This document shows positions 1 to 12,230 of a stretch of 64,000 nt of DNA, piece after piece (the first letter of the stretch is position 1; each line of letters opens with the position of its first letter). The position numbers and the translations under genes are program-made. Source of the stretch: Gordionus sp. m RMFG-2023 (taxonomy: Eukaryota > Nematomorpha > Gordioida > Chordodea > Parachordodidae); the NCBI RefSeq assembly GCF_954871325.1, contig NC_088775.1:27505561-27569560 (forward strand), in the 5' to 3' direction. The notes below the pieces were generated by a model. It did not search any database. It was not told the origin of the DNA and saw only the letters and a program-made list of their open reading frames with translations.

Positions 1-1370
1 TATTATCCTATTATACCATTCTTTAAAACACTTGCGTTTCTCATCCACATTTCAATATCTCCGGGTTTCACCACCAAGTCTCCTTATGTCTAGGCGGTCC
101 TTTTGTCCATCCACTTATCCTCAGTTGTCATCACCCAGGCTTTTCTTCATGGCTTCCCACTTGTCGTTTATCCCAGATGCTTGTGCCACCTCCGCCTCCT
201 TTATCGCCAATGTCATATTGAATTGTCGCCTTGCACTCTCCTCCTTCAATTTCTAGACCTTCAGTCGTGGCACAAACTTTCTTTTAGTGATCCTAGCGCC
301 TTTAAAAGTAAGATCTCCTATAACTAGTCGATGCTGATTAATACATTCCTCTCTCGGTATCACTTTCACATTTTTTACTCTACATCTATCACATATCCTT
401 AATAACAAATAATCCACCGCACTTTTGGTACTACCTGACTTATAAGTCACACGCTTCTTTGATTTTTTCTTAAACATTGTATTACAGACAATCATATCCA
501 TAGCACCACTAAAATCTAAAATCCTCTCCCCTTCCAGATTCCTCATGCCGTAACTGTACCCTCCATGTATACCTTCATAACCTTAACTACTCGCTCCTAC
601 ATGTCCATTCAGATCACCAGCCAGGATAATCCCCATAGACTCCCAAAATATATCTTTCTCTTCTTCACTTATTCCAGCCTGAGGAACATATGCCGAGATA
701 ATATTATATAGATTTCTACCAAAAATCATCTTGATAACCATTATCTGGTTATCTAGCCTTCTCACTTCAACTACTTTGTCTACCAATTTCTCCGCAACCA
801 ATACCCCAACTCCAGCCTTACCATCATTACTTCCTTGCCAAAAGAATTTATACTTTTCACTAGTCTTGCCAATCATTCTTGTCCCATTTCCTTTCCATCT
901 GGTCTCCTGTATGCAGCACACATCTATATGCCTTCTATATAATACATCAACCACTTCTCCCGCTCTTCCCGTCATACTCCCAACATTGTCGCGACTTTTA
1001 CTCTATCCCTAGTAAACTGGTTTCTCCATATCAGATCGTTGATGGCCGTCATAAGTTTCATTTTCATGCATCGTGATTCCACCAGGTTTCCCATCCTTCT
1101 TTTTGTAGGCGGATGAGGAGACCCACGGGGTACTTTGGGTTGTACTCCGCCCATGCTTTGTTGTAGCCATAGGGAAATTTTGTAGCAAGGTTTTTACAAT
1201 CGGATGCCCTTCCTGACATCAACCCCTTTAAGTGGTTTTTACATCCCGTCGAGGAGACGGTGATCCTATTCTAGATCCAGATCACAGGAACCTTTTAGAC
1301 CTCCATTAGCCGTCAAAAGACGTTGCCATCCCCCGCCACGATGAGGCTGAAGGTAGGATTTTGGGAGAGA
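1..1370 (-). mobile_element. LINE, RTE-like, 5' part (endonuclease), runs off the left edge
   Basis: Non-LTR retrotransposon read on the minus strand. About 975 to 583 encodes the start of an apurinic/apyrimidinic-type endonuclease: the order is TGRAGEVVDVL, then a CCIQETRWKGNG block, then ISAYVPQAG and a GDLNGHVG motif, which match the catalytic blocks of the exonuclease-endonuclease-phosphatase fold in RTE/CFDP2-type LINEs. The domain continues at 546-253 (LDFSGAMDMIVCNTMF, then SAVDYLLLR) in a shifted frame, so the copy is dead. The linker toward the reverse transcriptase lies at 250-1 and leaves the window. The stretch from 975 to about 1370 is 5' leader and includes a ggatgcccttcctgac block that resembles a motif I recall from dispersed invertebrate repeats. 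The family assignment rests on motif memory, not on a search. Confidence 0.85.
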
Positions 1371-1897
1371 TAAAAAAATAATATTTTATTTCTATTTTGT
1401 GTGGGGGGGGGGGTTATGATGCAGGATCTTTATTTAATTTGGAAGGGTGTACGGGGATTTGGATTTCCTTTTTTGCTAATTTTGATATGATAGAAGGAGG
1501 CCAAGGGTTAAAATTTTAGAGTGGTGATTAGAAATTAGAGGTTCGTTTACATAATCAAATGACTAAAGATGGAAATATTACCATGCGTTCACAGTTAGCG
1601 TGTTGCGACGAGCTAACTGTAAATGCAGGGTTATGAATATTACGAATAAATTTTCTATAGATATAATGTAACTCATAAACCAAAATTTTTTATTAATAAT
1701 ATAAAAATTGCGAATTCTAATGAATTATTTAGATTGCGATATCATAACACTTCCCCCCCCCCCTCGACGAATATCACTCCAATATATATTTTTATATATA
1801 TCATTGTATTTTTTTGGTTAATTTAAATTAGTTACACAATTTTAATATTTATTTATAAGGAGTGTAGTTGATATATAATTCATTTTATGGTTAATAC
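1371..1897. other. No gene; AT-rich with G and C homopolymer runs
   Basis: I see no coding signal here. A run of about 10 G sits near 1402-1412 and a run of about 11 C near 1751-1762, both inside sequence that is otherwise over 75% A+T. The stretch is presumably part of the ISWI penultimate intron. Confidence 0.5.
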
Positions 1898-2393
1898 TAG
1901 TGGTATAACTTTACCACTTTTTGGTCCGATATTAAATTGATATCGTCCAAGTACCGATCCGATATCATATCTGATTTTGTATTTTGTAAACTTACTATTC
2001 GTTTTAATTTTTAATGCATATACATTTTAATTGTTTAAAATCTATGATTTAACAAAATAAATCATTTTATTAAATATATTATTAATAATCTGCTATAGTT
2101 TATATTCATGAATCAAAAAGTATATAAAATATATTTATTGATAATTCACTTATTTATAATTAAATTAATCTATTTATATAATTAGTAATAAACAAATATA
2201 TTATGAAATTTGAAATAAATACTTTTTGATTATTTATAAAAATAAATGGTTATTTAGATAAATTTTATAACATTTCATTTTTATAATATAAAATTTTTTT
2301 TAAATTAAAACGCCATTTTATCTGATCGAAAAATTTTATAATATCGTCCGATAACCCCCTATCCGATACGATAAAAATATCGGTACATCCCTA
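1898..2393. mobile_element. Non-autonomous hAT (MITE) with 8-bp TSD
   Basis: A 496-bp element. Its right end (cggtacatcccta) and more degraded left end form TIRs of the TAGGGATGTACCGATA type. Subterminal sequence carries repeated ccgatat/atatcgg words, typical of hAT ends. The flanks are gttaatac (1890-1897) and gttaatat (2394-2401), an 8-bp target duplication with one mismatch. It is the same family as 18301-19109, sharing for example attaaattgatatcg and taccgatccgatatcatatc. No transposase segment is retained. Confidence 0.8.
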
Positions 2394-2643
2394 GTTAATA
2401 TAAAAGCATTATTAATTAATACGTAAAAAATTTAAGTAATACTAATATAGAGATCTATAACATTGAAAACATTTATAAAAAACTTAGAATAATTTTTTTT
2501 AACTTTTGAAATAAAATTCGTTTATATAGGAATAAATTTAAATTAACAGTTTCTTATATTAAACTTGTCCTATTTATCGAATAAATATTTGAACAATAAA
2601 TATAATGATAATAACGAGTTTTACATATTTGTGTTTAAAACAG

Positions 2644-3560
2644 GAATTACAAAGACGCTGCAACACCCTTATTACTCTCATTGAAAGGGAAAATTTGGAG
2701 CTTGAAGAAAGAGAGAAATCGGACAGGAAAAAACGCGGACCAAAGCCATCCCTAGCTACTCCTACTCAGGGAAGTGTGCAAAAGGTAAAATTGTTTTTTG
2801 AAATAAAACCTCAGATTTATCATAATTATAAAATGACCGATGTCAAGTATTGTACTAACTCGCGATGGCATAAATTTATTATTGTACCAATTCTGTTAAA
2901 CCAACTCGCATAATTTTTTTTTTTTTTTTAAAAAAAAATATGTATATAGTTTAAGTATTATCAAAAAATTAATCTTATGGCTTGTGTTGTTAAATAATTT
3001 AATTTTGACCAGCTCCATCGTGACTTGAGATTAATATTTTGGGATAAAACATGTCGCTGTTTTAGAGTTGGCCAATAGGTAATTTTGATTTAACAACACT
3101 ACTTATGGTAAACTTTGATAAATGTGTTCAAAAATAATCGGAATAGAAATAAAGAGTTAAATTATTACAAAAATAAACAGTAAAATGTTAAACTAAGAAC
3201 CGGTATGGAATTGTATCGCTCATTATACATAACTGTTCAACTCCCTGATATAGTCATAATTAATTATGATGGCCAGTTGGGGTATTTAGTTATGGGTCAA
3301 GGTTTAATGGGTGGGGGGGGGGAAGGTGGTAGACTAGCTGGATATACACGATAAAGGTTATATTTAAAAAGTAATCATACGAGATGGTGTAGGACCATAC
3401 ATTATTTATATTTTATGCAAATCTTAAAATAATATTGATTTAAAATTTTATTAATATTTTTTAGAACACTGCAAAAAGGAAAGTAGAAACGACACCTACA
3501 TTGGCCGCAACACCTATCAACTCCACCCTCAATAAGAATAGCAGTAAAAAGCGGAAATGA
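2644..3560 (+). CDS. ISWI: ISWI chromatin-remodelling ATPase (SMARCA1/5 type), last two exons
   Basis: C-terminal end of the ISWI (SMARCA5/SMARCA1) ATPase, the motor of nucleosome-sliding complexes such as ACF, CHRAC and NURF. Exon at 2644-2784 (47 codons) follows a polypyrimidine-poor acceptor ttaaaacag. It begins [17 protein letters not shown] and continues with an acidic helix and KKRGPKPS, nearly identical to the end of the SLIDE-distal region of animal ISWI. It ends at the donor AAG/gtaaaa. The last exon, 3465-3560, follows tttttttag and encodes 31 residues ending SSKKRK plus TGA, matching the basic tail of the family. The 680-nt intron contains no clear element. The upstream exons lie beyond the left edge, so the preceding intron is at least 2.6 kb and holds the LINE and a hAT MITE. 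An AATAAA lies near 3727. Identity is very secure; isoform or paralog is not resolved. Confidence 0.93.
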
Positions 3561-3726
3561 CACATTCTTTTATTAATTATTTTTGAAAAAATCTGTTTAT
3601 TATAATTGTTTTCATATTAAATTATAAATATAACGTAATAATTATTATATTGAACAATTTTACTTGATAATATATATTTCTATAAATAGTATTCTTTGTT
3701 AATTTTATTTTTATAGATTTTTATTG

Positions 3727-3732
3727 AATAAA
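3727..3732 (+). promoter_or_regulatory. Candidate polyadenylation signal of ISWI
   Basis: AATAAA about 167 bp after the ISWI stop codon, in the expected orientation. In an 80% A+T region the hexamer also occurs by chance, so this is only the nearest plausible signal. Confidence 0.35.
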
Positions 3733-3782
3733 ATTGAAACACGTTGATTTTAGTATTTCTCCAAAAATTTGTTTTTTTTTGA

Positions 3783-4053
3783 AAAGGATTAAGAAGTTGT
3801 ACAATATAATTGTTCAATTGCTATTAAAATTTTCATTATTTGGCCAAAAATTAAAAATGGCCAAGAATGTTCGCCACACTTAAAATTATTATAAGCCGAA
3901 CTTTACAGTTTATTATTTTTGTAAAAAGTTACGAAGAGATCACTTTTTGTTCAATATAATTATTCGATTGCTATTTAAAATTTTTATTTGATAAAAATTA
4001 AAAATGATCCACCACATTTAAAATTATTTTAAGTTGAACTTTACAGTTCATGT
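3783..4053. repeat. Two-copy degenerate tandem repeat, ~140-bp unit
   Basis: Copy one (about 3783-3915) and copy two (about 3924-4053) share in order: a ttgttcaatataattrttcgattgct-like block, ttaaaaatg, ccaccac-acttaaaattattataag, and gaactttacagtt. No coding potential. It lies just 3' of ISWI. Confidence 0.6.
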
Positions 4054-4342
4054 CTTCAAAAGATAATGGCATGTATTTTTTTTGAAACATTTTTGCTAAA
4101 TTTACCATTGCTTTGATGTAGAAAAATTTTACACCATTGTTTCTGCGCATAAACTATACCATAATTGTAGCTGCGTATTCCAAAAAATTAGATTTATAGC
4201 AATTATGAAAATTTCAAGCTTGGCGGTAAGTAAATTTTACTTGTTAAATACTGTTAATCGACCGAATATATTTTCGTCAAAAAGTATATTTAAAAAAATC
4301 AGATATTTATTCCACCATTTTACCAATTCTGATACTACAGGG

Positions 4343-5790
4343 TAGTGCTGTAAACATTTCTAAAAAAACCGAACGCGTTCAACGTTCATTGACAAAAATC
4401 GAACGCGATCAAGTTCATGTTCAAAAAAAAGGAACGCGTTCACGTTCAAAAAACCGTTCAAAATTTTATGATAAATTTTTTTTAAATATAATTTAATATA
4501 AATAAAACTTCTATTCTCTAATACAATATATTTTAACCATGTTAAAAAATAATATAATTTTATTTTGATAATATAATTATAAATAAAATATACTATAATA
4601 TAGAGAATAAAAAGATATTTTTATTTATAAAAAATTTTTCTTAATATATTTTAATAACAATTGTTTTCAAAATATTTATCTGATAGACAGGAACACTTGG
4701 CAGTTAATACGGCATTAGCTATACTAAAAACGCGCTCTACAGGGGCAGATGAGGGGATTGCGGTATTATACTTAATAACAGCTCTTTTAACGTGGAGAAT
4801 TAATTAAAAACATTGTTTTGTTATTTGCAAAAAATTGAAATAAGTTATCCTCCAATCCATTCTTTACTCTCGACAAAAAAATGATATCTCGAAATTAACA
4901 GTTCTCTAGGGTTTTCAAAGCATTTTTTTCAATAACGCTATAAGTTATTTTTAATAGGTTCGTTCTGTGGAAGATTTATCCATGGTTATTGAAGTTTGAA
5001 TGCTGGGTGTATAATTGCAGAAAGAACATATTGATCCTTATATATATGTTCAAATCTTTAAAAAAATAATATGTAATTAATTGAGAGTGATAGGTTTAAT
5101 ACCTTTTATTATTCCCATTTAATACGGCGTCTATCAATGGTTGACCATATTTGAGGCCACTAATTTTTTTAATTTTAAAATAACTATCGTTATTGTTGCG
5201 GTCAAATATCCCAAATGCATTATTTCTTCAAATTTAATGATTTAACTTAGTTATATCATATAAAATCATGTCGTTTTTAAATTGGAACCTGAAGATTTTG
5301 ACAATATACTTTTTGGCCACATTTTATACTTGGCAAGCATTGGATTAGTTCCTTCAATATAGGATGTTAATGTAAAACATTTATCATATTTGGCCATGGT
5401 AATGATAATTTATCTGATTTTAGATATTCAGAATCAGATGATGAGGATTAAATAATAATATCCATGCTTATGCTAATCTATTAAATTAAAATATAAACAA
5501 TAATATTCAAATTAATAAACTATGTGTTAAAAAAATTGAAATGTGAAAAGGAAATACACAGCCGATTAAAAAATATAAATAATACATTTTTTAAAAAAAT
5601 TCGGAAATATTAAATTTTTCAAATAAATATAATAAAAATATTTTTAAAATTGAAGGAACGTTAAATTCGAACGCGTTCGTCATAAAAAAGGAACGCGTTG
5701 ACGTTCAAAGTTCGTCAAAAATAAAAGGAACGCCGTTCATCATTTTTTTCATAAAAACGAACTTCGTCAACGCGTTCGTTTACAACACTA
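4343..5790 (-). mobile_element. hAT element with transposase C-terminal remnant
   Basis: A 1448-bp element with TIRs tagtgctgtaaac / gtttacaacacta, flanked by ctacaggg (4335-4342) and ctaaaggg (5791-5798), an 8-bp TSD with one mismatch. The subterminal 100 bp at both ends are full of gaacgcgttc-type palindromic words, as in other hATs. On the minus strand at about 4770-4691 lies IPSSAPVERVFSIANAVLTA, the SxxxERxFS signature of the hAT dimerisation domain. The rest of the transposase is unrecognisable or deleted, so the copy is non-autonomous. Confidence 0.85.
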
Positions 5791-5799
5791 CTAAAGGGT

Positions 5800-6480
5800 A
5801 ATGGATCGATATTTATTTCTTTAAAAGAACATACACCTTAAACGGAAAATACATTAAATAAAATTTCCTATTCTAATCAATGAACGATAAGATAATGAAA
5901 GTATTTAAAATAATTAAATACGAGTGAAAAAAAACGAGGATCAAATAATTTGATTATCTGCCTATTTGTATCTTCTAATATGGTTAAATTGCTTGTTTGG
6001 GTCGAATTCCCATGGTTTCTGGTCTGAAAAATGAACCAGCCCAACCAAATGGGACGATCTTGTCAACCAAATTTATAAAGCACTAACCCAATTAATATAA
6101 TATTTTGCTCAATCATATTTTTATGTATAGAGGACGAGTATTTCAAATATAGAAATAATTATCTTTAAGATTTTTTTAAAAAAATTGTTCTCTTCTTAAA
6201 TTGAAATATTTGATCATTTTTAATTTACACACTAGTTTTGATCGATTAAATTAAAAACTAGAGGGACGAGTAGTTCTCATTATTAATTAAATATTTAGCA
6301 ACGAATTCGAAATAATTATTTTCTAGGCACAATAGCTGGCTCAAGTTTAATTTTGAGCCGAAATGTATTTATTTGTTATTTATCACTAATTCGCTAATGG
6401 ATATTACGATAAAAATTAATTGCTTAATATATAGCCAAAAATTTCCCTACCATCAAAATATTTTGCAATAATGACCATCC
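5800..6480. other. No gene recognised
   Basis: AT-rich sequence without coding signal. A slightly GC-richer patch near 5990-6060 (gggtcgaattcccatgg) and the related aggacgagta (6131-6140) and agggacgagta (6261-6271) words look like transposon-end debris, but I cannot define an element. Confidence 0.4.
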
Positions 6481-6950
6481 AAAAAATTCCAAGAGCCTGT
6501 ATTATATATCCTCTAGTCCTAGTTCTAGCAGATCCTTGCTCGCAAGAATCGTTGGAAAGGTCCTTCAGTGCACTACGATTTCAGTGCACTACAATTAAGT
6601 AACTCCATTACGAACTAGATTAGACATTATGTGTTTAATCATCAAACTTAATAAATATTTGTTAAACAACGTTTTCTTTTGAGTCTTGATATATTATTTA
6701 TATAAGATTTTGAATTGATTCCGTTATTAATATTTGCGAATAATTATATATTGTCTTCGAATAAATAAAATAATTCTTATGAAATTGTTACAAAGTTAAG
6801 GGATACTAATTTTGAAAATAATGGGACAGACATTTTTCGAACTTCTTAATTTAAAAAAAATTTTTTTTAATCCAAATGGACTCGATTTCAGCAATGATTA
6901 TATTTTTTGCTTAAAACTAATATAGAGAACTACAGAATGGCAATAATGAT
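6480..6950 (+). mobile_element. hAT transposase C-terminal remnant plus 3' subterminal sequence
   Basis: About 6525-6595 encodes SLERSFSALRF, the ERSFSALR signature of the hAT dimerisation domain. Near 6635-6670, in another frame, is LIIKLNKYLLNN. The following ~270 bp (6670-6930) reappear inverted at about 21110-21420, and the coding part reappears inverted at 31185-31330, so this is one of three fragments of the same hAT family. No TIR pair or TSD could be placed. Confidence 0.7.
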
Positions 6951-7329
6951 AAAATTTCAAAAAATATCCTATTTTTATAACACTTTAGGTAAATTTTTTA
7001 GATTGATCTATAAAAAACTTCTCGTATCATCATTGCGCAAAAGAAATCAATGTTAAAATAAATAGAATAATTATATAGATTTTTTTTTATCCAAAAACAT
7101 AGGCCCATATTTTATATATAAAAAAATTCTTAAGCCAAAATTCAATACCCCCACCCTTCCCTTCTTTATGGTAATTCTTTTTCTTCCTTTCTTATTGTAT
7201 AATTAGCTGGCGCCAACTTCTTGTTTTTTATAAATAAAAATAAAAAGTATTTAAATGATTTATAGCGCTTATGCCCTCTATCTTTGAAGGTTCAATAGAG
7301 CTATGCTAAGTATTGCTAATTTCTATCTA

Positions 7330-7560
7330 ACTGGATTTTAAGTTGGATGAAAAATTAAAAATGAGGAGCATCTACAACTTTGTGGGCAAGCACATACAAC
7401 AGTCCGAGAACTGTTATTTAAACGTCCATAGGCTAAGAAAGCCTATACCCAAGAACTTCAGTATAATTTAATTATTTTAATGGTGGGAAGTGGCTGATTT
7501 TACGTTTAAATTCCTTAGTGTAAGTCTTAAATTATTACTATCGATATTGAGAGTTTTAAT
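7330..7560 (+). repeat. Dispersed repeat X, copy 1
   Basis: About 230 bp related to 22610-22970 and 44790-45190. Shared landmarks in order: gaggagc, an imperfect gcaagc-cacatac block, a hairpin aacagtccgagaactgtt, taggcta, agcctataccc-agaact, taatttaatta, and gtggctgattttacg. No ORF. It could be a SINE-like or DNA-transposon-derived repeat; no pol III box is convincing. Confidence 0.6.
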
Positions 7561-7649
7561 GTTCATATCAATTGAATTTCGATTTTTCTTAAAAGAACAA
7601 CTAACTTCTGGTAAAATAAATTGGAGGTAATTCATACGCTAGTCAGCAA

Positions 7650-8530
7650 GCTTCATACTTCGCCAAAAATGTAACAGTATACCAAGATAGTAGTGGTACT
7701 AAAATTACTCCGGACGTGGCTACACGCTGGAATAGCACATATCTTATGATAGCTGCTATAAGGTATTATTTTTACAAAATCATTGTATACATTAATATAA
7801 ATATCGAATCAATTATTGAGTTAGGTCAATTTTCTTTAGGGAAGCATAATTCTGTCATTAATAAGGATTTACGACGACTATAAACAGTTCTAGAAGTATT
7901 CTTGTGTTCATTTTATAAAATAACGTGCGAAATATAAATAATAAAGACTGCAGTATCTAAAATGTGATGAATATATGGGGGAAATAGCAAATATTGCTAA
8001 TTATGCCTGCTCATTTTTAGATCCAAGGATCAAAAAACCCTTAATTCTTTATAATATTTATATCCAAAAAGATTATGAAGATCTTAAAAATATATTGACA
8101 ACTTATTCTTCAATTTCTGAGATAATTTATAAATTTATCGATATTGACAGAAATTCGAATAATTTGACATCTATGTTCATATTCCAGGAATTATAAAAGT
8201 ATATAAATTAAATAATATATCTAATAATTTTTTTATGACATCTAAAAAGAGAAATTTAAGCGTGCCTTTGATAATGAAATCGACGAATATTTAGGGAACC
8301 GGTTTGTCCTGAAAATGTTAATGTTTTAGAAATGTGAAAAGGAAACCAAGCACGATTTCCATGCCTTCACAAATGGCAAGGGATCATCTGGCACAACAAA
8401 CAACATCTGTCCCTAGCAAGCGAATATTCTTACGTGCTGGAGATGTGATTACGAAAAAAAGGAATCGGATGTCCTCTAATACGCTCAAACATTCCCTAGC
8501 ACTGTCGTCTTGGGATGTCGAGATTTAATC
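7650..8530 (+). mobile_element. hAT transposase remnant (RNase H-like core and C-terminus)
   Basis: About 7700-7760 encodes ITPDVATRWNSTYLMI, the TRWNST motif of the hAT catalytic domain. 7975-8196 continues (ANYACSFLDPRIKK, a typical LDPRxK segment). 8340-8527 gives ARDHLAQQTTSVPSKRIFLR followed by AGDVITKKRNRMS, the hAT dimerisation domain. These pieces lie in different frames separated by non-coding sequence, so the gene is broken. The ends of the element were not identified. Confidence 0.85.
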
Positions 8531-9404
8531 TAGGAGACGAATTATTAAATAAATACTTATATTTACTTAGATAAATTTAAATATATATTAGTTAAATTTA
8601 TGTAATTAAAATATATTGTAGTTTTATTTAAATAAATTATATATGTTAAAGTTTATGGTGTACATGCGATCTGTTTTTAATAATTTTAGAAGATTTAAAA
8701 AGTTTGTGAAATATAATATAAAACCTAGATTGTCTCAATATAAAAAATAAAAAATTGAAGTGTTATATAAAATAGACTAAGCAAATTTTTCAAAATATTT
8801 AAATGTGTTTTTTTTCCTTATTTAAAAAAAATGCCTCATATATTAATATAAAAAAACCGAGTTATGTTAGATAAATTACCTCCATTTTTTAAGACAATAC
8901 TACACTAGTCTGATGAACAATTGAATATATATAATTTTGATTTCTCAACAATTAATTATAAATTTAGAAGAATTAAATAAAATTTCAGAAAATTAAACTA
9001 GTATTTTGTACATAGATCAGCTCAATTTTTTTTAATATTTCTAACTATCTTATAAAAATATATAATTTTGTTAAAAAAATATCATAGTTTAAGAAAAAAG
9101 ATCTAATTTTTATTTATTTTAAAATTAATGACCCGTAAATATACCATAAAAACTATCACAAATTATAAAATTTTGTAAGGATATGGAGTTCTTATATGGA
9201 TAGGATAACAAAGTTGTACATGTCAAATACGTGTATTGAAAAATAAAAGTTATTTAAAATTTTAAAATAAACAGTTAATTTGAATTAAAAATTGTTAGAT
9301 AATTAAAATTGTTAGATAATTAAAATGTTATAATTGTAAAGGTAATTGGAAGGTTTAAATTGTAATCTAATAAAATGAAAATTATATGAAATTATCGAGG
9401 ATGG
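8531..9404. other. AT-rich sequence; left flank of the Foldback-like insertion
   Basis: No gene. From about 9211 the sequence (cgtgtattgaaaaataaaag, then gtaattggaaggtttaaat) is paralogous to 20590-20750. That paralogy shows the older repeat into which the element at 9414-12250 was inserted. An 18-bp unit aattgttagataattaaa is duplicated at about 9290-9325. Confidence 0.6.
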
Positions 9405-9439
9405 GTAAATTTTGGTTACATGTCAATACCTCAAAAATT

Positions 9440-9790
9440 TTAGCACGAAATGTATTATATCGAATGCACCATGAAAGCATAATTGCGAATATAATACAGC
9501 GAAAATATTATCGCGGATGCATTAATGCGAATATAATACCGCGAAAGTATATAGCAAATATATTATAGCGAATACATTACAGCGAATGAATTATCGCGAA
9601 TGCTTTACCACGAAAATATTAAAGCGAATTAATTATAGCGAATGCATTATAACAAATGCATTAACGCAAATGTGTGATCATGGATGCATGATAGCGAATG
9701 CATTGTCGCGAATGCATAATTGCAAATTTATTGTCGCGAATGCATTATCTTAAATGAATTACAACAGTTGCGATATCGGGAATAGAGTTT
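9440..9790 (+). repeat. 14-bp tandem array, left arm of the Foldback-like element
   Basis: About 24 degenerate units of gcgaatgcattata/c. Open frames in it are simple by-products of the repeat. Confidence 0.85.
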
Positions 9791-11590
9791 GATGAAAATT
9801 ACAATTTTTAGTTATCGGCCTTTAGACAGACTTAGTTGAACATGGAAATTAAATTAAAGTCGGGCTTGGGTCTAAAAATATTTTTTTTTTAAAATAGGGT
9901 TAAGACTTTTGATTTTTTTGACTCAAAAAATATAAAAAAGATTCAAAGTAATAAAATAGATCTCTCTAGGATTAGGGTAAAGGAATTAAATTTTTATATT
10001 AATTGAATGTTAAATAGGCGTTTAATTATATTTTTCAATTAAATTTGGGACAGGATAGGCTCAGACCTGAAATTTAAAATAATGGCTAGCTCGGGCCTAA
10101 AAATAAATAAAGATTTTGGATGGAGTTTTGGCTGAAATGAATTAAAATTGCTGCTAAGAAAAGACTTTTTTAAAATATTGAGCCAAACAGTTAATTAGTC
10201 CTCGGAAATCATTTATATTATTCTTTGACAAAATATGCTTAAGCATTTTTTGATAATAAATTATAAAGTTCTCTTATTGCTTAATCAAAAAGACAAGTCC
10301 AAAGCTTAAAACAAGACATGAAACAATATTCAGCATCATAAGTAGATTATCGAATTGAATGGCTACACATCTCAGAACTTAATTCATGTCCCTGATGATA
10401 AAATTGCGACTATTGTGACTCAGTAATTGGGAGAAACAATGTAAAAATGATTTCCTTAATTGATTCTTGTTAGGTTCTTGATTCCTGACAAGTATTTTTT
10501 CTATTAGGCAAATAAAGGCAAAGTTGTATAAAAATGGATATAGAAACATATTAAATATAAGTTAAGCTAAAATTGAATAAATGAACATGCCACATATATT
10601 AATAAAAATGACTTAGCCATTTTTAATAGTATATTTCCATTTCAATTCAGTTGTTATATTCTAGTGAATGTCATAAATTTTACTAGAATGGCGATAATAG
10701 TGATTGTGCATTACTATCATCGTTTTGTTCTGAATATGAGAAGATTTCATGGAATAAAATATTTACTTTCTGAGTGCAATCTTTGTTCTCGCAAAGAAGG
10801 AAAAGAAAGAAAAGAAAGAAATGAAGGAAAAGAAAGAAAAGAAAGAAATGAAAGAAAAGAATGAAAAGAAAGAAAAGAAAGAAAGAAAGGTTCAAGGAGT
10901 AGATGAAAACACTAAAAAATCGAAAGGCGGAAAATATCTCTTTTTTACATTTTCTATTCCTTCATATTTTTTAAATATGCATTTTTCAGACTAAAAGAGA
11001 TTATATAGAAAGATTTAAAACAAAAGTTTTAAAAGCAAGTATAGATGGATATTAAAATAAATTAAACAAGCTGAAGCCAAATGATTCCACTTTTTACAGT
11101 AGAAAACAAGGCCCTCTAAAAAATATATTAGCAAAGTAAGATATCTTTCTCAGAAAGCGTAGGTCATGAAATTACTTATTTATGCTGGAAAATAGAAATA
11201 TTGCTTTAATCATTAAAAATATTAAAAAACATCCCCCCCCCCCAACTCTCCCAACAGAAAAGCTCGAATAAATAATTAACCCTAATAATACGAAGAAATT
11301 AAAATGTTAATGATAATTATAGTTACTTAAAACCAGATTTATATACCGACTACTAATATTGTTAAACGGCTCGATTTGAAGCCTTAATATTTTGATCATA
11401 GATGGCAAAATGCGAGTTACAATATAATTAAAGAGTCTAAAAAATTTCCTTAGCCGGTGGAAAAGTATTATCGGCCAGGAACTTCCAAAAGGTAACAAAT
11501 TTATGGTTTCAGATATATTTAAAAATAAAAACATATTAATGTTGTACTCCTTATTTTAAAGTAAGTGGATAAGTAGCACTAAATTTTAAT
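9791..11590. other. Interior of the Foldback-like element
   Basis: No recognisable protein. It holds a polypurine microsatellite (10797-10892) and a run of 10 C (about 11233-11242). The open frames of 66-75 codons here have no family resemblance I can see. Confidence 0.5.
10797..10892 (+). repeat. (GAAAA/GAAAG)n polypurine microsatellite
   Basis: Almost uninterrupted purine tract of gaaagaaaag and related units, about 95 bp. The lysine/glutamate-rich and phenylalanine-rich frames across it are not genes. Confidence 0.95.
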
Positions 11591-11594
11591 ACTT

Positions 11595-12230
11595 AATGCA
11601 TCGCGATATTGCATTCGCGATAATGCATTAGCTATAAATATAATGCATTCGCGATAATGCATTAGCTATAAATATAATGCATTCGCGATAATGCATTAGC
11701 TATAAATATAATGCATTCGCGATATTGCATATGCGATAATACATTCGAGAAAATACATTCGCAATTTTGCATTAGAGATAATTCATTCAAGATATTGCAT
11801 TCGCGATAATACATTCGCTGTAATGCATTCCCGCTAATACATTCGCCATGATGCATTCGAGCTAATACATTAGCTACGATGCATTCGCGGTAATGCTTCG
11901 CTCTAATACATTCGCGATAATGCATTCGCGATAATGCATTCGCTATGCATTCGCGATATTGTCTTCGCGATAATACATTCGCTATAATGCTTTCGCTATA
12001 TTGCATTCGAGATAATAATAATTGCGGTAATGCATTTGCGCCAATTCGCTATAGTGCATATGCGATATACATTCGCTGTAATGTCTTCGCTCTAATACAT
12101 TCGCTATGATGCATTCGCGATAATGCATTTCCGGTAATACATTCGCTGTAATGCATTAGCGATATTTTTTTGCGATAATGCATTCGCGGTAATGCATTTG
12201 CGATAATACATTTCGCGTTAAAATTTTCGC
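11595..12230 (-). repeat. 14-bp tandem array, right arm of the Foldback-like element
   Basis: About 45 degenerate units of the same 14-bp word in the opposite orientation (ttcgcgataatgca). A higher-order triplicate aatgcattagctataaatat is present near 11640-11710. The ORFs spelling repeated SRMHYRECI are repeat translation, since 14 nt cycles through all three frames. Confidence 0.9.

Noticed and set aside
10664-10895. Overlapping plus and minus frames rich in Lys/Glu and Phe/Leu
   Set aside because: They come from the (GAAAG)n microsatellite.
11662-12006. 114-codon minus-strand frame with repeated SRMHYREC
   Set aside because: It is the translation of the 14-bp tandem array, which cycles through all frames.
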